This document shows positions 1 to 8,170 of a stretch of DNA of 64,000 nucleotides, piece after piece. Each line of letters opens with the position of its first letter. Position 1 is the first letter of the stretch. Origin of the DNA: an uncultured Clostridia bacterium (GTDB taxonomy: Bacteria > Bacillota > Clostridia > Oscillospirales > Oscillospiraceae); assembly GCA_947173485.1 (NCBI GenBank), contig CAMWFH010000001.1:434001-498000 (forward strand), written 5' to 3'. Position numbers and translations under genes: made by a program. The notes under the pieces are model-generated. The model saw nothing but the letters and a program-made list of their open reading frames with translations, made no database searches and was not told the origin of the DNA.

Positions 1-663
1 GTACCAGGACCCCAGGGGCCCGGTCTCCGGCATAGGCGGCGGGGTGAGGCCGTGATAGGTCCAGTAGCGCTCCGCCGCCGCCAGAGCCATGGAGGGGAGG
101 ACCGTGCCATCGGGCAGGTCCAGGGACAGGAAGTGGTGGCGGAGGACGCCGTCGGTGTCCAGCATGGCGTTGATATGGCCCAAGCCGGCGGCGGACCGGA
201 GGGCGGGGTAGGGCAGGTCCAGGTCCATGATGGCCCCCCGGACCAGGTCCGGCCCCTTCTCCGTCTCCTGCCAGGCATCGCCGAACACGGCCAGCGCGGC
301 AACGATCACATTGCCATAGCGCTCGGCGGCATCCGCCAGGGCCTGGTCCGCCGCCGGGGCGGTCTCGCCTGTGTACAGCACGTCCACCGCGATCGCGGCG
401 GGGCGGCGGTCCTCCTGGCCGTTCAGGATCTCGATGGCCTGGGCCATCACGTCCCGGCCCCACTGGTCATAGGGGCCGATGGCCTCCAGGGCCCGCTGGT
501 CGATGCCCACCAGGACGACGGCCGGGTCCGCGGCGGACCGGGACTGGTACCAGGCGTCCGAAGCGGCCAGGTCCAGCCGCTCCAGGGCCCCCAGCCCCGC
601 CAGCGCCGTCAGCAGCGCCGCGATGCCCAGCGCCGCCGCCGCTGTTCGTATCCGTCCTCTCAT
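1..663 (-). CDS. CHASE2-domain sensor protein, cut by the left window edge
   Basis: The minus strand reads open from an ATG at 663 to the window edge (221 codons, no stop), so the C-terminus lies outside. An AGGGAGGGAC ribosome site precedes the ATG. Residues 1-25 form a signal anchor rich in Ala and Leu. The part after it has CHASE2 features: VVLVGIDQRAL near residue 50, AIAVDVLY near 90, and GHINAMLDTDGVLRH near 165 followed by the LPSMALAAAE helix. CHASE2 is an extracellular sensing domain of adenylate/diguanylate cyclases, kinases and some stand-alone membrane proteins. Which output domain follows cannot be seen. The family call is from motif recognition; no function beyond extracytoplasmic sensing can be claimed. 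Confidence 0.75.
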   Translation of the reverse strand, partial: MRGRIRTAAAALGIAALLTALAGLGALERLDLAASDAWYQSRSAADPAVVLVGIDQRALEAIGPYDQWGRDVMAQAIEILNGQEDRRPAAIAVDVLYTGETAPAADQALADAAERYGNVIVAALAVFGDAWQETEKGPDLVRGAIMDLDLPYPALRSAAGLGHINAMLDTDGVLRHHFLSLDLPDGTVLPSMALAAAERYWTYHGLTPPPMPETGPLGSWY

Positions 664-694
664 GGCCAGTCCCTCCCTGGGTCGTTCTCTGGCT

Positions 695-724
695 ATTTTA
701 GCACAACTGGCTGGCAAATTGCAA
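695..724 (-). promoter_or_regulatory. Probable sigma-A promoter of the CHASE2 gene
   Basis: On the minus strand a TTGCAA -35 box and a TAAAAT -10 box are 18 bp apart, about 30 bp upstream of the start codon at 663. It is back to back with a plus-strand promoter at 745-773. Confidence 0.5.
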
Positions 725-744
725 TGCGCTGTTTTATGGAATGG

Positions 745-773
745 TTGACAAATGGGAAGAAAGCGGTTATACT
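745..773 (+). promoter_or_regulatory. Consensus sigma-A promoter with no gene behind it
   Basis: TTGACA (745-750), a 17-bp spacer and TATACT (768-773) match the consensus closely. No plus-strand gene follows; a terminator-like hairpin ends about 100 bp further on, which suggests a short non-coding transcript. Confidence 0.55.
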
Positions 774-779
774 TAAAAA

Positions 780-872
780 TAGAAAGGGCGCTGCCGGTAA
801 GCGGTCAGCCCCCTATGCGTTGGTCAAGAAGTGACCGCAGCTGTTGAGGGCAGGGGCGGTCACTTCTTTTTT
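780..872 (+). ncRNA. Candidate small RNA between a promoter and a terminator
   Basis: The stretch starts about 7 bp after a consensus -10 box and ends at an intrinsic terminator, which would give an RNA of about 93 nt. The only plus-strand reading frame inside begins at an ATG at 815, has about 10 codons and no ribosome site. I do not recognise the sequence as SRP RNA, 6S RNA or a riboswitch. Treat as a hypothesis: seen are the promoter and terminator, inferred is the transcript. Confidence 0.35.
829..872 (+). terminator. Intrinsic terminator of the candidate small RNA
   Basis: A 9-bp perfect stem (AAGTGACCG at 829-837 with CGGTCACTT at 857-865) is followed by C and six T residues at 867-872. 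Confidence 0.6.
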
Positions 873-881
873 GCCTGCATA

Positions 882-912
882 AAGAGACCGCCCCGGCTCT
901 CCGCCGGGGCGG
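882..912 (-). terminator. Hairpin downstream of fliB
   Basis: Read on the minus strand, CCGCCCCGG and its complement (888-912) form a GC-rich stem followed by TCTCTTTAT, 15 bp after the fliB stop codon. The T-run is interrupted, so the terminator is only moderately convincing. Confidence 0.45.
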
Positions 913-926
913 CGGTATCCGCCCCC

Positions 927-2144
927 TCAGCCGCCTACCAGGATGGCCATATGGGCCAGGGTGGCGCTGTCGTTTTGGAACAGCTCGTCCCGGAGACGGG
1001 ACCGCTGGGTGGGGTTGTGGATCAGGGACCGGCTCACATGGACCAGGACGTGGAACAGCCGCTCCCGGCGGGCCTCCTTGTCCATGGCGCAGACGGCGGC
1101 GAACCGGTAGAAGCTGTAGAGGTTGCACAGGTTGACGTAGCTCTTCCAAAGCTCCTCCGGGGATTTGAGGGAGGGGAAGGACAGGAAGAAGGTGATGGTC
1201 ACCATCAGGTTTTCCAAGAAATGCTCCGAGCCGCCCAGCAGTGCGGCCAGCTTGGCCTCCGCCGCCTCATAGCGGCCCGCGTTGATCGTCACCCGGCCCA
1301 GGTCCAGCCCCTCTATGGCAGACCGGTCGGTCACGGTGGCCAGCAGCTCGCCGGATACGTCCTTTAGGGCGCGGAACTGCCGGATGAGCAGCTGGAGGCC
1401 GTTGCTCAGGAACAGCTTTTGATCGCGGGCCAAGCGGGAAAGGTCCAGGGCCGCAGGGTCCCCTAAAAGGGCCGCGCTCTGACATAGCCAGTTGTCCAGG
1501 GCCTCCCCATCGTTCCAGTCCAGCTCCCGCAGTTGCTGGGTCAGCAGGCCCAACAGCATCAGCCGCCGGGGCAGCGGCAGGGCACGGGCCTGGAGGGCAT
1601 CGATCCATAGGGAGCGGATGGCGGCGAAGCGGGTCTCCGCCGGGTTGACCGGATATACGTTCCGGTGCTTATTTTTTGGCAGTGGGTCCTCGATAAAGTC
1701 TATGCCCTGCTCCAAGTCCCACAGCAGGGCCAGCACCCCCTCGCAGGAGGGGCTGAGGGAACGTTCCAGAGCGGCGGGCGTATAGACCTCACGCCGGGGG
1801 TAGACCCGGCAGACCTTGGGCAGGGTCTCCTCGCCGCACTCCAGCTGGAGACGGCACAGCCCCTCCGGGGTGTGGAAAGCGCAGCGGCCCTCCTCTGTGA
1901 CTCGGAACTCGGCATACCTTCCGTCATGCTCCCGCTCCCGAAGGCGGCGCATCCCCGCCCGCATCTGGGCCTCTACCTCAGGGCTCTTCGGCGCCCGCTT
2001 GATGGCCAGATAGTCCTTTTTACTGAACTCGATCTTCCAGCCATCATCGCAGCAGTTGTCCTGACAGTCTCCCATGATACAGCGGAAATCTTTATAGTAA
2101 GCAGGTATTAAGACGGTTTGAATGAGTATCGGGTTTTCAGCCAT
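927..2144 (-). CDS. fliB: Flagellin lysine-N-methylase (FliB family)
   Basis: FliB methylates the side-chain amino group of surface lysines of flagellin. The 405-residue protein has the family's cysteine pattern: Cys22, Cys27, Cys31 and Cys32 in CIMGDCQDNCC, then a second cluster near residues 88-115 (CAFHTPEGLC, LECGEE, PKVCRVYPR), expected to bind metal. The start is supported by GAGGTG upstream of the ATG. The gene lies directly downstream of the flagellin gene on the same strand with a hairpin between them, as expected for an enzyme needed in lower amounts than its substrate. The rest of the chain is helical with no further recognised motif. The assignment rests on motif plus neighbour. 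Confidence 0.85.
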   Translation of the reverse strand: MAENPILIQTVLIPAYYKDFRCIMGDCQDNCCDDGWKIEFSKKDYLAIKRAPKSPEVEAQMRAGMRRLREREHDGRYAEFRVTEEGRCAFHTPEGLCRLQLECGEETLPKVCRVYPRREVYTPAALERSLSPSCEGVLALLWDLEQGIDFIEDPLPKNKHRNVYPVNPAETRFAAIRSLWIDALQARALPLPRRLMLLGLLTQQLRELDWNDGEALDNWLCQSAALLGDPAALDLSRLARDQKLFLSNGLQLLIRQFRALKDVSGELLATVTDRSAIEGLDLGRVTINAGRYEAAEAKLAALLGGSEHFLENLMVTITFFLSFPSLKSPEELWKSYVNLCNLYSFYRFAAVCAMDKEARRERLFHVLVHVSRSLIHNPTQRSRLRDELFQNDSATLAHMAILVGG

Positions 2145-2162
2145 GGTAACACCTCATTTTAG

Positions 2163-2195
2163 CAGAAAGCGGGAGCGGGCCGAAGCCCGCCCCCG
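2163..2195 (-). terminator. Attenuating hairpin between flagellin and fliB
   Basis: An 11-bp GC stem with a TTCG loop lies at 2170-2195; on the minus strand it is followed by CTTTCTGC. It sits between the flagellin stop (2234) and the fliB start (2144), so it could reduce read-through into fliB. Confidence 0.55.
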
Positions 2196-2233
2196 TTTTG
2201 CGTTGGGTAAATAAACTTGCGTATCCCTGGGAA

Positions 2234-4789
2234 TTAGCCCAAGAGCTGGAGCACGCCCTGGGGCACCTGGTTGGCCTGGGCCAGCATAGCCTGGGCGGAC
2301 TGGACCAGGATGTTATTCTTGACGTAGCTCATCATCTCTTCGGCAACATCGGTGTCGCGGATGGTGGACTCGGCATCGGTGATGTTCTCTGCCATGACGC
2401 TCAGGTTGTTGGCGGTGTGCTCCAGACGGTTCTGGTAAGCGCCCAGATCGCCGCGGACGGAGGACACATAGTTGATGGCGTTCTTGATAGTATCGATAGC
2501 AGCGGCGGCCTTATCGGCGCTGCCAATATCCAGGCCGTCAACGCCCAGGGCAGTGGTCTTCATGCTGCCGATCTTCACGCCCAGCTGGTTGAAAGCGTCG
2601 CTGGTGTCGCCGATCTGGAGGTTCAGAGCCTTGCCGCCCTCAACGCTCTCGGCGGCAGTCAGGTTCTTCTTGGCCTCTTCCACCTTGGCAGTAGCGGCCT
2701 TGATGTTCTCGTCCCGGGCGGCGTCAGCGGCGGCTTGTGCCTTCTTGGTGGCCTCGGGATCAACGGTGGAAACGCCGATATAGCTGGCGAAGTTGTCCAG
2801 GGTGGACATATCGGTGGTTTCCTTGACCTCGGCCTTCTGCTTCAGGCCGATCTGATCCAGCTTGGCACCAGCGCCGGTCTCGTGAGAGACGGTGAAGGTG
2901 GCGTTGTCCTTAGCGGCTTCGGTCAGGCGGCTGAGGGCCAGGTTGCGGGCATCCTGATTGCCGTTTTCGGCGACAGTCTTCAGATCAGAGGCCTTGGTAT
3001 CGGTCAAATCGATCACGTTGGCCTCGTTCTTGAATTTACTGTCCGCGCCCACGGCGAAGGTGTAGGTGGTGTCACCCAGCTTGACCTTCATACCATCGGT
3101 GATGTCCAGGTTGGTGAAGTCCAGAGTGGTGCTGGCCAGCAAATCGGACTTGGCGGGCACACCAGGGATGACGACCTCGGTACCAGCGTTGATGTAACCA
3201 TTGCCGATACCGATGGTGTAGGCATCCTCGCCCTTCGTTGAAGTAATGGCACCAGCACTTGGCGCGGTGTTGCCGTTGTCTCCAACAGTAGTGCCAGCTC
3301 CCGCCGCAGCAGTAATGCTGGTGATAGAGTTACCGCTACCAGTTTCGCCCTTTGTCTTGTCAGTAAAGATAAGATCATTATTGCCAGTACCGCCTGCAGC
3401 AGCGGTGAAGTAATCCTTCAGCTTCACTGTCTCACCAGCGGCGTTGGTGGCGGTGGCATTATTCAGCGCAGCGGCCACAGCACTGGCGTTGGCATTGTAA
3501 GCCAGTCCCGCTGTTTTGAAGGTCAATGTTTCGCCACCAATCTTAGCCTCAACAGAGTAGACCGTATCGTTGCCATCTTTAGTAGCACTGCCATCGGCAT
3601 TAGTACCAAGAACACCTGGTGTCACAGTTGCCGTGAAGGTGCCAGCGGTGGCCTTTATGGTGGGGTTGGTCAGCGTAGTTGCATACGCTGCTTCCGCCTT
3701 GGTATCATAGTACTTGTTCAGAGAAGTAGTGGGGGTAGCATTCTGGTCATTGAACTCAAAGATCAAGTTGTCGCCCTTGGCGCTGACATTCCAAGCGTAG
3801 GTGCCATCGTTAAACACGTTCTTGGCGGTGACGCCAGTCAAAGCGGCAGCAGCGCTACCGACACCGTTCCCAGCGGTATTGCTCTGAATCTTATAGGCGA
3901 TAGCCGCAGCCAGATCCTTGCTATCCAGCTTGGTGCCCGCCTTGATATCAGCAGCCGCTACGCCTTTCTCATTTTCGAGATAAGCTTTCATGTCCGCTTC
4001 GGTGAGGGTGAAATTGCCGCCACCGATAGTCAGCTTCAGGCCGTCAGTAGCAACAACAACGCCATTAGCGTTATTAACACCATCAGTGCCCATGGTGTAG
4101 GTGGTGCCGTTCATGCTGACCTGGAAACTGGGCTCCTGGAGCTTGATGGGCTCGGTCTCCAGAATGGTGTTGTTGCCCACATCGGTAGGCGCACCGGCTC
4201 CGCCGTTGGAGACCAGGGGCAGCATCATACCCTTGATGTCCTCTGCCTTCAGATCCTTCTGCACGGGGGTAACGGTAACAGGCTCCTTAGCCTTGTCCAG
4301 GGCGGCCTGTGCGGCGTCCAGGGCCTTCTGGGCGGTATTGACGCCACGGACCTTGGCATCGGCATCCCAGGTGCCGTCCAGCAGCTTGATGCCGTTAAAG
4401 TTAGCAGACTCGGAAATGCGGTTGATCTCCTCGTTCAGCTGGTTGACTTCCTTTTGGAGGGCCTCACGATCGACCTCGTCCTGATAGGTGCCATTGGCGG
4501 ACTGGGTGGCCAGGTAGTCCATGCGGTTGAGCATGTCCTGGATCTCCTGCATGGCGCCCTCAGCGGTCTTGACCAGGGAGATACCGTCCTTGACGTTCTT
4601 CTGGGCAGCGTTCAGGCCGGTGATCTGGGCCCGCATCTTCTCGGAGATCGCCAGACCGGCGGCGTCGTCACCGGCGCGGTTGATCTTGTAACCGGAGCTG
4701 AGCTTCTCCAGGTTGCCGGACAGGGCCTTGTTATTGTTGTTGTAGTTGCGGTAGGCGTTCATCGCCATGATATTGTGCTGGATACGCAT
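2234..4789 (-). CDS. hag: Flagellin, unusually long central region
   Basis: Main subunit of the flagellar filament, 851 residues. Residues 1-150 are the conserved D0/D1 helices (MRIQHNIMAMNAYRN, LSSGYKINRAGDDAAGLAIS) and the last 90 are the matching C-terminal helices (SVRGDLGAYQNRLEHT, ending VLQLLG). These termini are secreted by the flagellar export system without a cleaved signal. The middle 600 residues are Thr/Ala/Gly/Asn-rich and should form the exposed D2/D3 domains. Many clostridial flagellins are 270-500 residues, so this is large. The start at 4789 is chosen because AAGGAGAG precedes it and MRIQHN is the usual first motif. Transcription is probably from a sigma-28-type promoter at 5061-5087. 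No other flagellar structural gene is in the window. Confidence 0.95.
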   Translation of the reverse strand: MRIQHNIMAMNAYRNYNNNNKALSGNLEKLSSGYKINRAGDDAAGLAISEKMRAQITGLNAAQKNVKDGISLVKTAEGAMQEIQDMLNRMDYLATQSANGTYQDEVDREALQKEVNQLNEEINRISESANFNGIKLLDGTWDADAKVRGVNTAQKALDAAQAALDKAKEPVTVTPVQKDLKAEDIKGMMLPLVSNGGAGAPTDVGNNTILETEPIKLQEPSFQVSMNGTTYTMGTDGVNNANGVVVATDGLKLTIGGGNFTLTEADMKAYLENEKGVAAADIKAGTKLDSKDLAAAIAYKIQSNTAGNGVGSAAAALTGVTAKNVFNDGTYAWNVSAKGDNLIFEFNDQNATPTTSLNKYYDTKAEAAYATTLTNPTIKATAGTFTATVTPGVLGTNADGSATKDGNDTVYSVEAKIGGETLTFKTAGLAYNANASAVAAALNNATATNAAGETVKLKDYFTAAAGGTGNNDLIFTDKTKGETGSGNSITSITAAAGAGTTVGDNGNTAPSAGAITSTKGEDAYTIGIGNGYINAGTEVVIPGVPAKSDLLASTTLDFTNLDITDGMKVKLGDTTYTFAVGADSKFKNEANVIDLTDTKASDLKTVAENGNQDARNLALSRLTEAAKDNATFTVSHETGAGAKLDQIGLKQKAEVKETTDMSTLDNFASYIGVSTVDPEATKKAQAAADAARDENIKAATAKVEEAKKNLTAAESVEGGKALNLQIGDTSDAFNQLGVKIGSMKTTALGVDGLDIGSADKAAAAIDTIKNAINYVSSVRGDLGAYQNRLEHTANNLSVMAENITDAESTIRDTDVAEEMMSYVKNNILVQSAQAMLAQANQVPQGVLQLLG

Positions 4790-5055
4790 AGTCGTTCTCT
4801 CCTTAGAAAAAAGATTATTGTGCCTTGGCATCTCCTTTGCCGCCGCACATGTTCGCGCCGTCCGCTCCCTGCCGGCCTGGCCATGGCGTCAGGGTGGATC
4901 GGACGCAGGGGCACATATCTCGACCGGCTGATCAGACCGGGCAAGACCGCTGGGGGGAGCCTGCCGCCTCTTCGTCCCCGCCTCCTGCGGGGAGGGCCGC
5001 GGGCCCTCGCCGGAAAGGGCATCTTCCAGGTTTAGAAGATACCTTTTCCGTACAC
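4790..5055 (-). other. Long 5' leader of the flagellin mRNA (no gene)
   Basis: Between the sigma-28-type promoter and the flagellin ATG lie about 265 nt without a credible gene. The stretch contains several GC-rich self-complementary segments on the minus strand, for example the arms GCGAGGGCC/GGCCCTC and CCCCGC/GCGGGG between about 4975 and 5015. I looked for c-di-GMP riboswitch consensus elements and did not find them. The leader may control stability or translation. Confidence 0.45.
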
Positions 5056-5060
5056 AACTA

Positions 5061-5087
5061 TCATCGTCCTGTTTTCTCAAAACTTAA
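5061..5087 (-). promoter_or_regulatory. Sigma-28 (FliA/SigD)-type flagellin promoter
   Basis: On the minus strand TTAAGTTT, an 11-nt spacer and GACGATGA match the sigma-28 consensus TAAAGTTT-N11-GCCGATAA at 13 of 16 positions with exact spacing. It lies about 270 bp upstream of the flagellin start, in an AT-rich island. Confidence 0.75.
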
Positions 5088-5158
5088 TGTATTTGCCAAA
5101 ATTTTTATCAAAAAATATTTTGTCCGAAAATCTATGTATCCCGGACACGCCGGACAGC

Positions 5159-5189
5159 AAAAAAACTGTAGGGGCTCTCGCCCCTACAG
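5159..5189 (-). terminator. Intrinsic terminator after the small gene at 5194
   Basis: A perfect 10-bp stem (CTGTAGGGGC with its complement) followed on the minus strand by seven T residues, directly after the stop codon at 5194. It also insulates the flagellin promoter from the spoIID operon. Confidence 0.9.
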
Positions 5190-5193
5190 CGCG

Positions 5194-5415
5194 TCACTCG
5201 ATCCTGGTCCCGTCCGCCTCGGTGGGCCGTTTCCGCTCCGCCCGGCGGCGGGCGGCGTCCTTGGCCAGCCCCGCCGCGATCTGGGGGTACTCGTTCTCCT
5301 GACCGGCGGTCCGCTGGACCTCATAGGTGCCGTACTTGTTGATCACGTCGCTGGGCCCGTCCGGCTGGCCGGGGCAGCGCTGGGTGGGGGGATGCGGCTG
5401 CTTTTTTATCTCCAT
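5194..5415 (-). CDS. Small conserved hypothetical protein downstream of spoIID
   Basis: A 73-residue hydrophilic protein, Pro-rich at the start and very basic at the end (KDAARRRAERKRP), with a central INKYGTYEVQ segment. It lacks a signal peptide and membrane segments. A GGAGG lies 13 nt upstream of the ATG, a somewhat long distance. It is 42 bp downstream of spoIID on the same strand and ends at a strong terminator, which supports it as the last gene of that operon. I do not recognise a named family and propose no function. Confidence 0.6.
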   Translation of the reverse strand: MEIKKQPHPPTQRCPGQPDGPSDVINKYGTYEVQRTAGQENEYPQIAAGLAKDAARRRAERKRPTEADGTRIE

Positions 5416-5457
5416 AGTAAGATGAACGCCTCCTTCCGCCCCCCTAGTATGCCCATT

Positions 5458-6489
5458 TCAACCGGAGGGATACGGCCCCACTGTCGTGCCGGTGTAGTAC
5501 CAGGTCAGGATCTCCCGGTACCCCTTCCCCTCCTCCGCCATCACATTGGCCCCGTACTGGCTCATGCCCACGCCGTGGCCGTAGCCAGTGGTGGAGAAGA
5601 GGATCTGCCCCTCCCCAAAGGAGATGGTGAAGGCGGTACTGCGCAGGCCCAGGAGGGAGCGCAGCTCAGTCCCCTTCACCGTCACGCCCCCGATCTGGAG
5701 GCTGGTCACCGTGCCGTTCTCCTCCTGCTGGATGTTGGTGAACCAGTTGGAGGGCTCGCCCCCCAGGCGGGCGTCCGGGTACCGGGCCAGGAGGGCGGTC
5801 TTGAAGGCCTCCGGGGTGAACCCGGCCTGGCTGTTGTAGTTCGGCACCTGCCCCGCCCCCTCGGGGGAGGCCACGCTCTTCAAATAGGGCACATCGGAGG
5901 CCCAGACCTCCAGGGAGTCCCTCGTCTCCCCGGCGGAAGAGGAGTGGAACACCGTCAGGGCCGGCGCCCCCTGGTACAGCACCGCCTCCCCGTCCGTCTC
6001 CGACACAGCGGAACGGACCTTCTCCTCATACTGCAAGGTCATGGCCCCCCACCCCGCCGCCGCGTCCTCCTCGCTCTTGAAGGCCTGGCAGCAGTGGATA
6101 TCATCGCAGGCGTCGGCCTCCGGGTGGTTGGCGATGGGCCCGTGGGCCGTCTTATAGAGGATGTAGGTCCGCGCCGCCACCGCCTGGGCCTTCAGCGCCT
6201 CCTGCTGGAAGGAAGCGGGCATCTCCGCCCGCAGCACCCCCCGGAGGTAGGTCTCCATGGTCATCTCCTCGATTCCCTCCCCCCGCTTGACCCGGAGGAC
6301 CATCCCGGCATCCGTCCCCGGCTGGGGCCGGGCGTCTCCGGCGGGGGGGAGCAGGGGGGCCTTGTCCCCTCTATCCCCGCTGTCCGCGCTGTCCGGCGGA
6401 GCGTCCTCCGGGGGAGCGGCGGCATGGAGCCAGGGGAACAGGAACAGCGACAGTACCAGGCAGAGGGATATGGCAAAGCTTCTGCGCAC
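5458..6489 (-). CDS. spoIID: SpoIID/LytB-domain protein
   Basis: SpoIID is a membrane-anchored lytic transglycosylase that degrades denuded peptidoglycan during engulfment of the forespore, acting with SpoIIP and SpoIIM. Residues 1-25 are a signal peptide or anchor. The SpoIID domain starts near residue 75 and shows GVLRAEMPASF, EALKAQAVAARTYIL, the D-DI-CCQAF region, HSSSAGETRDSLEVW and the C-terminal GYGHGVGMSQYGA and ILTWYYTGT motifs. In the family the Glu of LRAEMP is catalytic. Its 343 residues match the usual length. Homologues with the same domain also serve vegetative wall turnover, but a spore role fits the presumed host. Confidence 0.93.
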   Translation of the reverse strand: MRRSFAISLCLVLSLFLFPWLHAAAPPEDAPPDSADSGDRGDKAPLLPPAGDARPQPGTDAGMVLRVKRGEGIEEMTMETYLRGVLRAEMPASFQQEALKAQAVAARTYILYKTAHGPIANHPEADACDDIHCCQAFKSEEDAAAGWGAMTLQYEEKVRSAVSETDGEAVLYQGAPALTVFHSSSAGETRDSLEVWASDVPYLKSVASPEGAGQVPNYNSQAGFTPEAFKTALLARYPDARLGGEPSNWFTNIQQEENGTVTSLQIGGVTVKGTELRSLLGLRSTAFTISFGEGQILFSTTGYGHGVGMSQYGANVMAEEGKGYREILTWYYTGTTVGPYPSG

Positions 6490-6548
6490 GGACAGCCCCT
6501 CCTCTCAAACTGATATCGTTACTCTATGCGCGGCCTGTCCAAAAAATG

Positions 6549-6577
6549 ATGACAAATCCAAAAGGACGTGCTATACT
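6549..6577 (+). promoter_or_regulatory. Promoter of the XpaC-TelA operon
   Basis: ATGACA (6549-6554), 17-bp spacer, TATACT (6572-6577), about 65 bp upstream of the first gene. It lies in the gap between two divergent operons. Confidence 0.6.
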
Positions 6578-6641
6578 GTATCGTAGCCATTTAGGGGCTG
6601 GGAGCAGCCCCGATCTTTCCCAAGGAAGGAAATGCTTGTCT

Positions 6642-7430
6642 ATGAACGATCGTACACACCTCCTGCCCCCTGCCGCCCTGGGCCTGGGCCTCCTGGGAGC
6701 GGTCCTCCGGGCCCTCCAGATGCGCCTGGGCTTCGAGGCGGAGACCGGGCTGGCCCTCCAGGGCAGCTGGATCAACATCCTCTGCGCCCTGTTCCTGGCG
6801 GCGGCCATCCTGGCCATGCTGGCCCCCATCTGGTCGCCGCCGGCGGAGAAGCTGTCCTTCACCAGGTGCTTCGCCCCCCTGGAGGGGGTCCTCCCCAGCC
6901 TGCTGGTGGCGGGGGCGTTCCTCTTCCTCCTCAGCGGCGGGCTGTACTTCTTCCGCTATATCCAGAGCGGCAAGACGGAGCTGGACCTGGTGCTGGGGGC
7001 CTTCGCCGCCTGCCTCACCGGCTCCCAGCTCTACGCCCTGCGCCGCTGGCGGACCGATGGGACGGTGGCCGGGCTGTTCCTGCTGCCGCCGGTGGTGTTC
7101 TTCCTATTGAGCCTGGTGGCGGCCTACCTGGCCCACGGCACCTATCCGGTCACCGCCCGCTACGGCATCGAGATCCTGGCCCTGGCCGCCCTGGCCTACG
7201 GCTCCTACCAGGTCGCCGCCACCGGCTACGGGCAGGGCGTCTCCCGGGGACTGTGCCGGGGACTGGGGCTGGGCATCGTCCTGGGCTTCACCGCCGCCGC
7301 CACGGCGGTGGACCTGGCGGAGTGCCTCACCGCCGCCGCCGGGGCCCTGACCCTGCTGGCCTACGCCCTCTCCCTCCAGGCGCTGTCAGGAGAAGCGCCG
7401 GAGGACGACGGCGAGAGCGCCGAAGCGTAA
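6642..7430 (+). CDS. Uncharacterised polytopic membrane protein
   Basis: A 262-residue protein with about seven hydrophobic segments (for example residues 8-22, 40-58, 80-100, 112-128, 140-165, 170-185, 205-240) and an acidic C-terminal tail (EAPEDDGESAEA). AAGGAAGG 11 nt before the ATG at 6642 supports the start; the frame is open further upstream but without a ribosome site. It is first in a five-gene plus-strand operon with XpaC, a small membrane protein, TelA and a TPM protein. I know no named family for it. The company of TelA/XpaC suggests an envelope-stress role, by context only. Confidence 0.8.
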   Translation: MNDRTHLLPPAALGLGLLGAVLRALQMRLGFEAETGLALQGSWINILCALFLAAAILAMLAPIWSPPAEKLSFTRCFAPLEGVLPSLLVAGAFLFLLSGGLYFFRYIQSGKTELDLVLGAFAACLTGSQLYALRRWRTDGTVAGLFLLPPVVFFLLSLVAAYLAHGTYPVTARYGIEILALAALAYGSYQVAATGYGQGVSRGLCRGLGLGIVLGFTAAATAVDLAECLTAAAGALTLLAYALSLQALSGEAPEDDGESAEA

Positions 7431-7447
7431 AAATGGAGGGAACGCCT

Positions 7448-8140
7448 ATGGAAAAGAAGTCCAAGGTCCTGCCGGTCTACCTGGCGGCGGCCATCTGGCC
7501 TATCTACGCCTGCATCCTGCCCCTGTACCGGCCCTGGCACTTTGCCGTTGCCGGGGCGGTCTCCCTGGTGACGGGACTGATCGGGGCCAGCCTCTGCCAG
7601 GAGCCGAAGCCGGCCCCCGATGTCCCGACGCCCCAGACGGAGGCGGAGCAGGCTGCTGAAGATCCCGCGCTGGCGAAGATGCTCACCGACGGGGCCCAGG
7701 CCATCACGGAGATGCGCCGGCTCAACGAGCGCATCCAGGACGAGAAGGTCAGCGCCGCCATCGACCAGATGGAGCGGATCAGCGGCAAGATCTTCGCCCA
7801 GGTCCAATCGGACCCGGAGAAGCTGCCCCAGATCCGCCGGTTCATGGACTACTACCTCCCCACCACCTTGAAGCTGCTGCGCGCCTATGACGAGATGAGC
7901 AGCCAGGGGGTGGCCGGGGAGAACATCTCCGGCACCATGGCCAAGGTGGAGCAGATGCTGGACACCATCGTCACCGCCTTCGCCCGGCAGCTGGACGGCC
8001 TCTTTGGCGCGGACGCTATGGACATCTCCACGGATATCTCCGCCATGGAGGCCATGCTGGCCCGGGAGGGCCTGACGGGAGAGCAGCTGACCGCGGAGAC
8101 TATCAAAAATATGGACGGTACGGATATCAAGTTAGAATGA
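7448..8140 (+). CDS. xpaC: XpaC-like 5-bromo-4-chloroindolyl phosphate hydrolysis family protein
   Basis: A 230-residue protein with two N-terminal hydrophobic segments (residues 8-22 and 27-45) and a long cytoplasmic helical part. The stretch IRRFMDYYLPTTLKLLRAYDEM near residue 140 is the hallmark of the XpaC family, which is named for a B. subtilis phenotype and whose enzyme activity is not established. GGAGGGAA precedes the ATG at 7448. XpaC genes commonly sit beside telA, as here, 17 bp after the preceding gene. Likely a partner of TelA at the membrane; function inferred from neighbour only. Confidence 0.85.
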   Translation: MEKKSKVLPVYLAAAIWPIYACILPLYRPWHFAVAGAVSLVTGLIGASLCQEPKPAPDVPTPQTEAEQAAEDPALAKMLTDGAQAITEMRRLNERIQDEKVSAAIDQMERISGKIFAQVQSDPEKLPQIRRFMDYYLPTTLKLLRAYDEMSSQGVAGENISGTMAKVEQMLDTIVTAFARQLDGLFGADAMDISTDISAMEAMLAREGLTGEQLTAETIKNMDGTDIKLE

Positions 8141-8170
8141 TCAGATCATAAGAGCGGAAAGGAGCTTGCT

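Noticed and set aside
4790..5055. Possible c-di-GMP riboswitch in the flagellin leader
   Set aside because: I could not find the conserved GEMM-I or GEMM-II core elements; only unspecific GC hairpins are visible.
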